Both the position numbers and the translations under genes were made by a program. Below, one piece after another: positions 1 through 6,588 of a stretch of DNA of 7,035 bases (the first letter of the stretch is position 1; every line of letters begins with the position of its first letter). Source of the stretch: Bacteroidales bacterium (lineage in GTDB: Bacteria; Bacteroidota; Bacteroidia; Bacteroidales; Muribaculaceae); NCBI GenBank assembly GCA_900767075.1, contig CAAFXX010000270.1:1-7035 (forward strand). The letters run 5' to 3'. Below the pieces are notes generated by a model. That model had not been told where the DNA came from. It was given only the letters and a program-made list of their open reading frames with translations, and ran no database searches.

Positions 1-233
1 ACGTGATTTACTCGAAAGTCTATTGATATTATTACATAAGAATGTAGAGACTTTAGTATATTCATAAATTTCCATTTGCGGCAACCGGTATTAATTCTTT
101 ATATAAAGAAAATTTCAATCAATTCTTCACTTTCAAATATAATAGCAAGTATTCGGTGTCGGGTTTATGTAAGTTCCCGTCCTCGCGGCAATAAAAGTTT
201 TCGGGGAGGCGTTTATATAGGAGTTAATGTAAG

Positions 234-277
234 ATTAAGATAATGAAGCCATACGTCGTATAACTTCATTAAGATAA
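234..277 (+). repeat. 10-bp direct repeat ATTAAGATAA, two copies
   Basis: ATTAAGATAA occurs at 234-243 and again at 268-277, 34 bp apart start to start, roughly three helical turns. The two copies overlap the outer ends of the dyad at 241-271. Two equal-facing sites at whole-turn spacing would suit a cooperatively binding regulator. The sequence is AT-rich and chance recurrence is possible. No regulator is encoded in the window to pair with it. Confidence 0.45.
241..271 (+). promoter_or_regulatory. Nested dyad or hairpin in gmd leader
   Basis: The outer arms TAATGAAG (241-248) and CTTCATTA (264-271) are perfect 8-bp reverse complements. Inside them ATAC (251-254) and GTAT (258-261) pair again around the triloop GTC, separated from the outer stem by a symmetric 2x2 internal loop (CC/AA). 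No T-run follows on either strand, so it does not read as an intrinsic terminator. It could be an operator for a dimeric regulator or a structured 5' UTR element. The function is inferred from symmetry only. Confidence 0.5.
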
Positions 278-291
278 AGGACGGTATGGGG

Positions 292-313
292 CGAAGTTGT
301 GTTGACAGCTTCG
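292..313 (+). promoter_or_regulatory. Stable hairpin just before the gmd start
   Basis: CGAAGTTGT (292-300) pairs with ACAGCTTCG (305-313) over nine positions with one G-U wobble, leaving a GTTG tetraloop. The hairpin ends 22 nt before the gmd ATG. It is followed by an A-rich stretch rather than a T-run, so it is unlikely to be a terminator. If transcribed it would sit just upstream of the ribosome-binding region and could affect initiation or RNA stability. Any regulatory role is inference. Confidence 0.5.
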
Positions 314-335
314 GTTGTAAAAATAATCAGATGAT

Positions 336-1427
336 ATGAAAACTGCATTGATCACGGGAGTCACCGGTCAGGACGGCTCTTTTCTTGCCGAGCTGCTTTT
401 GGAAAAGGGCTACGATGTGCACGGCACTATCCGTCGCTCGTCGGTCGATTTCCGTGAGCGGATCGCACATCTCGAGGGACTGCCGCACTTTCACCTTCAT
501 TATGCCGACCTCGGCGATTCGATGAGCATCATCCAGGTGCTCAACAAGGTGCGTCCCGACGAGGTCTACAACCTCGCGGCGCAGAGTCATGTCCAGGTGA
601 GCTTCGATTCGCCGGAGTTTACCGCCGACGTCGACGCCACGGGCGTGCTTCGTCTGCTTGAGGGAATCCGGCAGTGCGGACTCGCCGACACGTGCCGCTT
701 CTATCAGGCATCAACATCGGAACTCTACGGCAAGGTCGAGGAAGTCCCCCAGAATGAGAAGACTCCCTTCCATCCTTATTCCCCTTATGCGGTAGCCAAG
801 CTTTACGGCTATTGGATCGTGAGGGAATACCGCGAGGCTTACGGTATGTTCGCTTGCTCCGGCATTCTCTTCAACCATGAATCGGAGCGCCGCGGCGAGA
901 CGTTCGTGACGCGTAAGATCACGCTTGCCGCCGCACGCATCGCCCAGGGGAAGCAGGAGAAGCTATACCTCGGCAACCTGTCGAGCAAGCGCGACTGGGG
1001 CTACGCCCGCGATTACGTGGAATGCATGTGGCTTATCCTGCAGCAGCTGAAGCCCGACGACTATGTGATAGCCACCGGCGAGCAGCACTCCGTGCGCGAG
1101 TTCTGTCTCTACGCCTTCCGTCGCGCCGGTATCGAGCTGGTCTTCGAAGGGGAAGGGGAGAACGAGAAGGGTATAGACAGCCGGACAGGCAAGGTCGTGA
1201 TCGAGGTATCGCCAGATTTCTACCGTCCCACCGATGTCGTCAACCTTTGGGGCGACCCCACGAAGGCACGAGAGGAGCTCGGCTGGGATCCCGCCAAGAA
1301 AACCACCTTTGAGCAGCTTGTCAATCTTATGGTCGACGCCGACATGGCGAAGGTTGCCGTGGAGCGTGCCGGCGAGCAGGTTAAGATGAACCTTGCCGAA
1401 TATCTTGAAAAAGGAATTGTGAAATGA
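336..1427 (+). CDS. gmd: GDP-mannose 4,6-dehydratase
   Basis: This cytoplasmic NADP-dependent short-chain dehydratase converts GDP-D-mannose to GDP-4-keto-6-deoxy-D-mannose, the first committed step to GDP-L-fucose. The 363 residues are normal for the family. The Rossmann motif GVTGQDG lies at residues 8-14. The catalytic Thr127 and Glu129 (in TSELYG) and Tyr151 and Lys155 (in YAVAK) match the E. coli Gmd set T132/E134/Y156/K160 with a constant offset of five. The segment NHESERRGETFVTRKIT (180-196) is also family-typical, as is the closing GDPTKAREELGWDP region. The ATG at 336 starts the family N-terminus directly. There is no Shine-Dalgarno; the upstream context is A/T-rich, as usual in Bacteroidota. 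Another ATG at 331 opens only a two-codon ORF that ends across this start. The stop overlaps fcl by ATGA, so the two are probably translated together. Confidence 0.97.
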   Translation: MKTALITGVTGQDGSFLAELLLEKGYDVHGTIRRSSVDFRERIAHLEGLPHFHLHYADLGDSMSIIQVLNKVRPDEVYNLAAQSHVQVSFDSPEFTADVDATGVLRLLEGIRQCGLADTCRFYQASTSELYGKVEEVPQNEKTPFHPYSPYAVAKLYGYWIVREYREAYGMFACSGILFNHESERRGETFVTRKITLAAARIAQGKQEKLYLGNLSSKRDWGYARDYVECMWLILQQLKPDDYVIATGEQHSVREFCLYAFRRAGIELVFEGEGENEKGIDSRTGKVVIEVSPDFYRPTDVVNLWGDPTKAREELGWDPAKKTTFEQLVNLMVDADMAKVAVERAGEQVKMNLAEYLEKGIVK

Positions 1428-2368
1428 TGAATAAAGATTCTAAAATATATGTGGCGGGCCACCGCGGTATGGTCGGTTCCGCCATCGTGCGCGAGCTGCA
1501 ACGTCAGGGCTATTCGAACATAATCACGCGCACTCACCGCGAGCTCGACCTCACCGACCAGCGGGCGGTGAATGAATTCTTTGCCGCCGAGAAGCCGGAA
1601 TACGTGTTTCTCGCCGCCGCTAAAGTCGGCGGCATCGAAGCCAACCGGACGGCGCCTGCCGACTTCATGTACGACAACATGATGCTCGAGATGAACGTGA
1701 TCCACGCGGCATGGCGCAACGGCTGCCGGAAGCTCGAGTTCCTCGGCTCGTCGTGCATCTATCCGCGCATGGCGCCACAGCCCATGCCCGAAAGCTGCCT
1801 GCTTACCTCCGAGCTTGAAAAGACCAACGAGGCGTACGCCCTTGCCAAGATCTCGGGTCTGAAATACTGTGAGTTCCTCAACCGACAGTACGGCACCGAC
1901 TTCATCTCGGTGATGCCCACCAACCTCTACGGTCCCAACGACAACTATCATCCCGAGCACAGCCATGTGCTCCCGGCGCTCATCCGCCGCTTCCACGAAG
2001 CTAAGGAAGCCGGTGCGCCCGAAGTGGTATGCTGGGGCGACGGTAGCCCGCTGCGCGAGTTCCTCTATGTCGACGACCTCGCCAACCTCTGTGTTTTCCT
2101 GATGAACAACTACTCCGGCAACGAGACGGTCAACGCCGGCACCGGCAAGGAGCTCACCATCCGAGAGCTTGCCGAACTCGTGGCATCCGTGGTCGGATAT
2201 CAGGGTGAGATCAAGTGGGACGCGAGCCGTCCCAACGGCACACCCCGCAAGCTCCTTAACGTTGGCAAAGCCACGAAACTCGGCTGGACCTACCGCACGG
2301 AGCTACCCGAAGGTATACGTCTCGCCTACGAAGATTTCCTCAACAACCCGATAAGAGCAGAAAGATGA
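1424..2368 (+). CDS. fcl: GDP-L-fucose synthase (epimerase/reductase)
   Basis: This enzyme (also called WcaG or GMER) performs the 3,5-epimerisation and NADPH-dependent 4-reduction of GDP-4-keto-6-deoxymannose to GDP-L-fucose, using the product of the upstream gene. It has 314 residues, close to the usual ~320. The nucleotide motif GHRGMVG lies at 12-18. The catalytic residues Ser109 and Cys111 (GSSCIYP), Tyr138 and Lys142 (YALAK) and His181 (HSHVLPAL) match E. coli S107/C109/Y136/K140/H179 with a constant offset of two. PTNLYGPNDN (165-174) and REFLYVDD (211-218) are also family hallmarks. The start overlaps the gmd stop as ATGA. A second ATG directly follows (1427), so the true start may be one codon later. 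The stop overlaps manC by another ATGA. This is a complete gene with no visible defect. Confidence 0.97.
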   Translation: MMNKDSKIYVAGHRGMVGSAIVRELQRQGYSNIITRTHRELDLTDQRAVNEFFAAEKPEYVFLAAAKVGGIEANRTAPADFMYDNMMLEMNVIHAAWRNGCRKLEFLGSSCIYPRMAPQPMPESCLLTSELEKTNEAYALAKISGLKYCEFLNRQYGTDFISVMPTNLYGPNDNYHPEHSHVLPALIRRFHEAKEAGAPEVVCWGDGSPLREFLYVDDLANLCVFLMNNYSGNETVNAGTGKELTIRELAELVASVVGYQGEIKWDASRPNGTPRKLLNVGKATKLGWTYRTELPEGIRLAYEDFLNNPIRAER

Positions 2369-3699
2369 AGATAATATTACTTTCCGGCGGTTCCGGCAAA
2401 CGGCTGTGGCCGCTCTCCAACGATGCGCGTTCCAAACAGTTCCTGCGCCTTCTGACCGCCCCCGACGGCTCCCCCGAGTCGATGATCCAGCGTGTGGTGC
2501 GCCAGATAAAGACCGCCGGGCTCACCGACGACATCGTAGTGGCAACCGGCATAAACCAGAAGGATGCCGTCGAGAACCAGCTCGGTCCCGACCTCTCGAT
2601 AGTGACCGAGCCATGCCGCCGCGACACGTTCCCGGCTATCATGCTGGCATGCTCCTACCTTAAGTCAAAAGGCACGCCTGCCGACGAGCCGGTGATCGTC
2701 ATGCCCTGCGACTCATACACCGATCCCGAATATTTCAATGTCGTGGCGCACATGGCAGACGCTGTTGTGAATGGGGTAGCTGACCTTGTCCTCATGGGCA
2801 TAACCCCTACCTATCCCTCGGCAAAATATGGATATATAGTCCCGGCTGAGAGTGTCGGTGCCGACAATACCGTGCCCGTGAAACGCTTCACTGAAAAACC
2901 CGATGTCGCTACTGCCGAAAAGCTAATCGCGGAGGGAGCCCTTTGGAACGGCGGCGTCTTTGCCTTCCGTCTCGGCTATCTCATGGATATAGCCGCGCGT
3001 GTGGCTCCCGGCACCGACTTCGAGAAGCTGCGTGCCGAATATGCTTCTTTGCCGAAGATCAGCTTCGACTACGAGGTGGTGGAAAAGGCGAAATCGGTGG
3101 CTGTGACCGCCTATTCAGGACAGTGGAAAGACCTTGGAACGTGGAACACCCTTACCGACGAACTGGAAGAGCCGTTCCACGGAAATGTCACTGCCGAAGA
3201 CTGCCCCGGCTCGTATATCATCAATGAGCTCGAGGTGCCCGTTGTTGCGATAGGAGCGAAAGAGATGGTGATCGCGGCGTCGCCCGACGGAATACTCGTG
3301 TCCGAACGCTCCAAGAGCGAGAACCTGAAGCACCTTGTCGACGGACTCAGCAAGCGCCCCATGTACGAGGAGCGCAGATGGGGTGAATATAAGGTGATCG
3401 ACTATATCGAATTCCCCGACGGCCACTGCGCCCTCACCAAGCAGCTCACGCTGCGTCCCGGCAAGTCGATCAGCTATCAGCGTCACAATTGCCGCACCGA
3501 GACATGGACCTTCATCAACGGCGAGGGTGAGATCGTGCTCGACGGCAGTCGCCGTCCCGTAAAGAGCGGCGACGTCGTGACGATCCCCTGCGGACAGCTC
3601 CATGCCCTTCGCGCCACGACCCCGCTGACTTTCATCGAGGTCCAGTACGGCACCGAGCTTGTCGAGGAGGACATAGAGCGTTTCGGCTACGACTGGTAA
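2365..3699 (+). CDS. manC: Mannose-1-phosphate guanylyltransferase with C-terminal PMI-type cupin
   Basis: It makes GDP-mannose from mannose-1-phosphate and GTP, supplying the substrate for Gmd. The nucleotidyltransferase domain (about 1-265) opens with GGSGKRLWPLS (8-18), the pyrophosphorylase signature. It also has FTEKP (175-179), WNGGVF (194-199) and DLGTW (256-260). The usual PADH-type metal site reads MPCDSYTD here (113-120), a variant that keeps an Asp. A C-terminal cupin (about 335-444) begins with RRWGEY. It fits cupin motif 1, G(X)5QXH(X)4E(X)6G, with Gln372, His374 and Glu379, and motif 2, PCGQLH, with His413. This Gln/His/Glu/His set is the one phosphomannose isomerases use for zinc, so a second activity (fructose-6-phosphate to mannose-6-phosphate) is plausible but unproven. 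At 444 residues it is somewhat shorter than typical bifunctional enzymes (~470-480). It overlaps fcl by ATGA. No phosphomannomutase is nearby. Confidence 0.92.
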   Translation: MKIILLSGGSGKRLWPLSNDARSKQFLRLLTAPDGSPESMIQRVVRQIKTAGLTDDIVVATGINQKDAVENQLGPDLSIVTEPCRRDTFPAIMLACSYLKSKGTPADEPVIVMPCDSYTDPEYFNVVAHMADAVVNGVADLVLMGITPTYPSAKYGYIVPAESVGADNTVPVKRFTEKPDVATAEKLIAEGALWNGGVFAFRLGYLMDIAARVAPGTDFEKLRAEYASLPKISFDYEVVEKAKSVAVTAYSGQWKDLGTWNTLTDELEEPFHGNVTAEDCPGSYIINELEVPVVAIGAKEMVIAASPDGILVSERSKSENLKHLVDGLSKRPMYEERRWGEYKVIDYIEFPDGHCALTKQLTLRPGKSISYQRHNCRTETWTFINGEGEIVLDGSRRPVKSGDVVTIPCGQLHALRATTPLTFIEVQYGTELVEEDIERFGYDW

Positions 3700-3701
3700 C
3701 G

Positions 3702-3730
3702 CCAATAAAAAAATTCTGAAAAATTTTTGG
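3702..3730 (+). terminator. Weak AT-only hairpin after manC
   Basis: Directly after the manC stop, AAAAATT (3709-3715) can pair with AATTTTT (3722-3728) around a six-base loop. A slightly different fold adds CCAA/TTGG at the edges with a bulge. The stem is almost entirely A-T, and GG rather than a T-run follows the T-rich arm. This is at best a weak terminator, and some read-through into the barrel gene is possible. Confidence 0.25.
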
Positions 3731-3765
3731 TTCCGGTGTCACAAACGGAGCAATGGGGCGGTTTT

Positions 3766-3801
3766 ATATTCAGATGAATAAAGAAATAATATTCAGATGA
3801 A
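3766..3801 (+). repeat. 13-bp direct repeat carrying a start codon, before the barrel gene
   Basis: ATATTCAGATGAA occurs at 3766-3778 and again at 3789-3801, 23 bp apart. The second copy contains the real ATG of the barrel gene (3797). The first contains an ATG at 3774 that opens an eight-codon ORF, MNKEIIFR, whose TGA (3798-3800) overlaps the real start as ATGA. It may be a small local duplication of the start region or a leader peptide. Nothing in the sequence shows that the peptide is made. Confidence 0.5.
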
Positions 3802-6058
3802 GAAGATTTCACTAAAATATTTAGCCGCATCCATTGCTTTGTGTGTCGCCGGAACCGCGTTCGGAGCCACACCTTCCGAACAGACGGATTCAATCGCCAT
3901 AGCCAAGGCTGACAGCCTTGCCACCGAGCTTGACGACGTTGTGATAACGGCGCAGCGCAAGCTCGTCACAAGCGACGGCGCCACGCTCACCTACAGCGTG
4001 AGCGACGATCCCGAATCCGGTTCCTCCAATATACTCGATATCCTGCGCAAGGTGCCCGGCGTGACTGTCGACGCCGAGGACAACGTGCGCGTAAACGGTC
4101 AGAGCAATTTCAAGATATTGATCAACAACCGCGAGGACCCTATGCTCAAGGGCGACCTCAAGAACGTGCTTAAATCCATTCCCGCCGCCTCCATAAAGAA
4201 GATAGAGGTCATATCCGAGCCCGGTGCCAAATATGAGGCTGAGGGCGTGGGCGGCATCCTCAATATAGTCACCGATTCATCGACGAGGCTCAAGGGCTTC
4301 ATGACCCAGCTTCAGGCATGGGCGAGCCCGAGCAACGTCGGCGGCTCTCTCAACGGCAAGGTGAAGCTCCACAATGTGATGCTCAGCGCCACGGCTGCAT
4401 ACAACAACGGACGCCTTTTCCAGCGCTACGGCCATTCACATTCCGAAACGGAAGACCTTTCGGGAGGTCCCAACCATCTCCTCACCTCCGACAGCCGCTA
4501 TAAGAATCCCTGGGATTACCATTCGGTCAATGTAAACCTGTCGTGGGAACCCGACACCCTCAACCTGTTTACCCTTTCCGCCAATTATTCCGGCAATGCC
4601 TACGGCAGCAACGGATATGAGGAGCGCGCCATGTTCGGACCCTCCTACGACCCCGCTGATCCAGACGCCTCGCTGCTCTGGCGGCTGACGCGCACCATCG
4701 ACGGCAAGGGAAATTACCGTGGCTTCTCGACGCAGGCTTCATATCAGCACTCTTTCGGACGCACCGACAATTACCTTGTCCTTTCCTATATGTTCGACAG
4801 GGGCTGGATGAAACATGATTACGACTATACGGTCAGCTCGCTTTTCGGCTCGCCGGTCGAGACCCCTTATTCCTTACAGCACACCTCGAGCCCCGATTAC
4901 TCGCATGTCGCCCAGATTGATTACAGCAACCGATTCAACAGTCATCATCTGCTTGAGGTCGGTGCCAAGATGAGCCTCAGCCACGACCGCAGGGACACGT
5001 ATTCAGCCGATGGCGCCGACAGCGGGTCGGCGGTGATCGACGAGGCGGGGCGCGTGAACGTCGCCCAGTTCCGCGACATCTATGCCGTCTATGCCTCCTA
5101 TACCGGCAATTACGGAAACTGGAACGTGAAGGGCGGACTGCGCTACGAATATACGCGCATGGGGTTGAGATACCGTGTCGGCGACTATCCCGACTTCACC
5201 ACACGTCTCAACGACCTGGTGCCGAACGCCGCCATCAGCTACAAGCTCGCCGGCTCCACCTCGCTGCGCCTCGCATACCAGATGCGCATCTGGCGCCCGG
5301 GTCTACAGACGCTCAACCCCTACGTCAACACAACCTCGCCCGGCGAGATATCATACGGTAATCCCGACCTGAAGAGCCAGAAATCGCATAACGTATCGAT
5401 AGCCTACTCGAATTATGAGGGACAGGTGTCGGGAAGCGTGAAACTGGGCTACCGGTATATGTCGAATTCCATCACCGACATCATCTTCATGAAGGATAAC
5501 GTGATGAATACCACCTATGGCAATATCGGTCTGCGCCATCAGGGCTCCATAGACATCAACGGCGACTGGAGCGTGACCAACAACCTGCGTCTGTCGCTCT
5601 ACCTCAACACCGATTACTCATATAACAAGGCGGATTCCGAGCTGCTGCGCGCGAAAAAATGCGGGTGGACGTTCTACGGCAACGCCAATGTGAACTATAC
5701 GCTTCCCTGCAAGGTGCGTCTTTCGGCTTACGGCGGTTATTCCTCTCCTTATATAGACCTGAATTACAAAGGCACCGACTACTATTTCTACGGCGTGAGC
5801 GCCAGCCGTTCCTTCCTGAAGGAAGACGCCCTGACCCTTTCGCTGAGGCTAAGCAACATCCTGCCGGCGTCGCGTACGGGCAGCTATTCCCAGACCGGAG
5901 AATCCGTCCGCAACCATAGTTCGTGGACCTACAAGCAGTGGAACGTCGGCTTCAGCATCTCGTGGAAATTCGGCGGTCTGAAAGCCGAGGTGAAATCGAC
6001 CTCCGCGTCGGTTGAGAAAGACTCGACCGCCGGCGGTGGCGGCAAGGGAGGTAAGTAA
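3797..6058 (+). CDS. Outer-membrane beta-barrel protein, TonB-receptor-like plug (OMP_b-brl_3 type)
   Basis: This is a predicted outer-membrane protein of 753 residues. A Sec signal peptide covers 1-23 (KK, hydrophobic core, cleavage likely after AFG). Cys16 follows Leu, not a small residue, so a lipobox is unlikely. After a short linker a plug-like domain begins with DDVVITAQR (46-54) and continues through ILDILRKVPGVTV (79-91), VNGQSNFKILINN (99-111) and IEVISEPGAKYEAEGVGGIL (136-155). The rest alternates aromatic and polar residues as in long barrel strands. The last strand seems to be NVGFSISWKFG near 720-730, followed by a charged tail ending in GGGGKGGK. The pattern fits the Bacteroidota outer-membrane beta-barrel family (PF14905) rather than a classic siderophore receptor. 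The carboxypeptidase-regulatory-like domain often found between signal and plug is absent. The substrate is unknown. An in-frame TAA at 3779 and the signal peptide fix the start. It lies 97 nt after manC and 19 nt before the sigma gene. Confidence 0.88.
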   Translation: MKKISLKYLAASIALCVAGTAFGATPSEQTDSIAIAKADSLATELDDVVITAQRKLVTSDGATLTYSVSDDPESGSSNILDILRKVPGVTVDAEDNVRVNGQSNFKILINNREDPMLKGDLKNVLKSIPAASIKKIEVISEPGAKYEAEGVGGILNIVTDSSTRLKGFMTQLQAWASPSNVGGSLNGKVKLHNVMLSATAAYNNGRLFQRYGHSHSETEDLSGGPNHLLTSDSRYKNPWDYHSVNVNLSWEPDTLNLFTLSANYSGNAYGSNGYEERAMFGPSYDPADPDASLLWRLTRTIDGKGNYRGFSTQASYQHSFGRTDNYLVLSYMFDRGWMKHDYDYTVSSLFGSPVETPYSLQHTSSPDYSHVAQIDYSNRFNSHHLLEVGAKMSLSHDRRDTYSADGADSGSAVIDEAGRVNVAQFRDIYAVYASYTGNYGNWNVKGGLRYEYTRMGLRYRVGDYPDFTTRLNDLVPNAAISYKLAGSTSLRLAYQMRIWRPGLQTLNPYVNTTSPGEISYGNPDLKSQKSHNVSIAYSNYEGQVSGSVKLGYRYMSNSITDIIFMKDNVMNTTYGNIGLRHQGSIDINGDWSVTNNLRLSLYLNTDYSYNKADSELLRAKKCGWTFYGNANVNYTLPCKVRLSAYGGYSSPYIDLNYKGTDYYFYGVSASRSFLKEDALTLSLRLSNILPASRTGSYSQTGESVRNHSSWTYKQWNVGFSISWKFGGLKAEVKSTSASVEKDSTAGGGGKGGK

Positions 6059-6069
6059 GCGTCCTCATC

Positions 6070-6075
6070 GGAAGG
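6070..6075 (+). promoter_or_regulatory. Purine-rich ribosome-binding candidate deciding the sigma start
   Basis: GGAAGG lies two bases before the ATG at 6078. It is one of the few Shine-Dalgarno-like runs in the window, though closer to the start than ideal. With the protein evidence it supports 6078 over the upstream in-frame ATG at 6012, which lies inside the barrel gene. Confidence 0.35.
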
Positions 6076-6077
6076 CA

Positions 6078-6572
6078 ATGACTGAACAGGAGTTTCGACA
6101 ACAGGTGCTGACCCTGAAGGGCGCGATGTATGGCGCGGGCGTGCGTGCCGGGCTGAGTCCAGACGAAGCCGCCGACGCCGTGCAGGAAACGCTGATAGGG
6201 CTGTGGCGCTCGCGGCAGAAGATACCGCCCGAGCCCCAGACGCGCCAGAGGTACTGTTTCATCGCCTTCCGCAACGTGCTGGTCGATACAGTGAAGCGAC
6301 GGCGCCACGACGCGGACATCACGGAGAGCGCGGGTGTCAAGGCTCCTCCGGAGTATGACACGGAGTACGTCTCAACCCGCCGGCGGCTTGAACAGCTGAT
6401 AGAGATGCTTCCTCCGGCACAGGCGGCGGTGCTCCGGCTTAGCAGCTTCGGAGATCTTGACAACCGGCAGATAGCCAAAGCCATCGGTGAGACGGAAGTC
6501 AACGTCCGGCAGCTCCTTTCGAGGGCTCGACGAAGATTGCGTGACCTTTTCGATAATAATTTTGACAAATGA
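6078..6572 (+). CDS. ECF-type RNA polymerase sigma factor
   Basis: This sigma-70 family factor of the extracytoplasmic-function group would direct RNA polymerase to a small set of promoters. From the ATG at 6078 it has 164 residues, normal for ECF factors. Region 2 covers about 10-75, with DEAADAVQETLIGLWR (29-44) as the conserved core-binding helix, followed by a basic end at KRRR (73-76). Region 4 covers about 101-158, with LPPAQAAVLRLSSFGDLDNRQIAKAIG and NVRQLLSRARRRL as the helix-turn-helix that reads the -35 element. The linker between them is short, as expected without region 3. An in-frame ATG at 6012 would add 22 basic, low-complexity residues overlapping the barrel gene and is rejected. 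The gene follows the barrel stop by 19 nt and precedes a likely anti-sigma gene by 16 nt. Its targets are unknown; autoregulation and control of the barrel gene are guesses. Confidence 0.92.
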   Translation: MTEQEFRQQVLTLKGAMYGAGVRAGLSPDEAADAVQETLIGLWRSRQKIPPEPQTRQRYCFIAFRNVLVDTVKRRRHDADITESAGVKAPPEYDTEYVSTRRRLEQLIEMLPPAQAAVLRLSSFGDLDNRQIAKAIGETEVNVRQLLSRARRRLRDLFDNNFDK

Positions 6573-6588
6573 AAACTCTTCTCATATA

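Larger units (their letters stand above)
1..335. other. AT-rich non-coding leader upstream of gmd
   Basis: No convincing gene is seen here. The stretch is clearly more AT-rich than the genes that follow, as expected for a Bacteroidota intergenic region. Its last third (about 234-313) holds an ordered set of repeats and hairpins, annotated separately. A weak match to the Bacteroidota promoter pattern (TTTG, about 20 nt, TAnnTTTG) is TTTG at 75-78 followed 21 nt later by TATATAAAG at 100-108. The -7 half fits poorly, so no promoter is called. A short stretch open from the left edge to a TAA at 65-67 on the + strand (21 codons), and another open on the - strand from an ATG at 65-63, could each be the end of an upstream neighbour, but neither can be told from chance. 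Confidence 0.7.

Noticed and set aside
1..67. 3' end of an upstream gene on the + strand (21 open codons to TAA at 65-67)
   Set aside because: It is too short and too AT-rich compared with the neighbouring genes to distinguish from chance. Sequence to the left of the window would settle it.
256..271. Resemblance of GTCGTATAACTTCATT to a loxP or dif recombination arm
   Set aside because: Only about eight bases agree with a loxP arm, the opposite arm and spacer do not fit, and no recombinase gene is present.
1..335. Invertible, phase-variable promoter as found before Bacteroides capsule loci
   Set aside because: No pair of long inverted repeats flanking a promoter-sized segment was found. The 8-bp arms at 241-271 are too short and too close together.
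1220..1996. 258-codon open frame on the - strand across the gmd/fcl junction
   Set aside because: It lies opposite two clearly functional genes in GC-rich DNA, where long antisense frames are common. Its translation shows no recognisable domain.
3460..3610. Possible loss of the cupin metal site in ManC, because the usual HxH reads QRH
   Set aside because: Phosphomannose isomerases use Gln at that position, and E. coli ManC also reads QMH there. The full Gln/His/Glu/His set is present, so the site is not visibly degenerate.
3115..3705. 196-codon open frame on the - strand opposite the manC 3' half
   Set aside because: It is a shadow of the manC reading frame. No domain or start signal supports it.
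6012..6077. Upstream in-frame ATG giving a 186-residue sigma factor
   Set aside because: The added 22 residues are basic and non-conserved in character and overlap the end of the barrel gene. The ATG at 6078 begins a typical ECF N-terminus (MTEQEFRQQVLTLK) and has GGAAGG before it.
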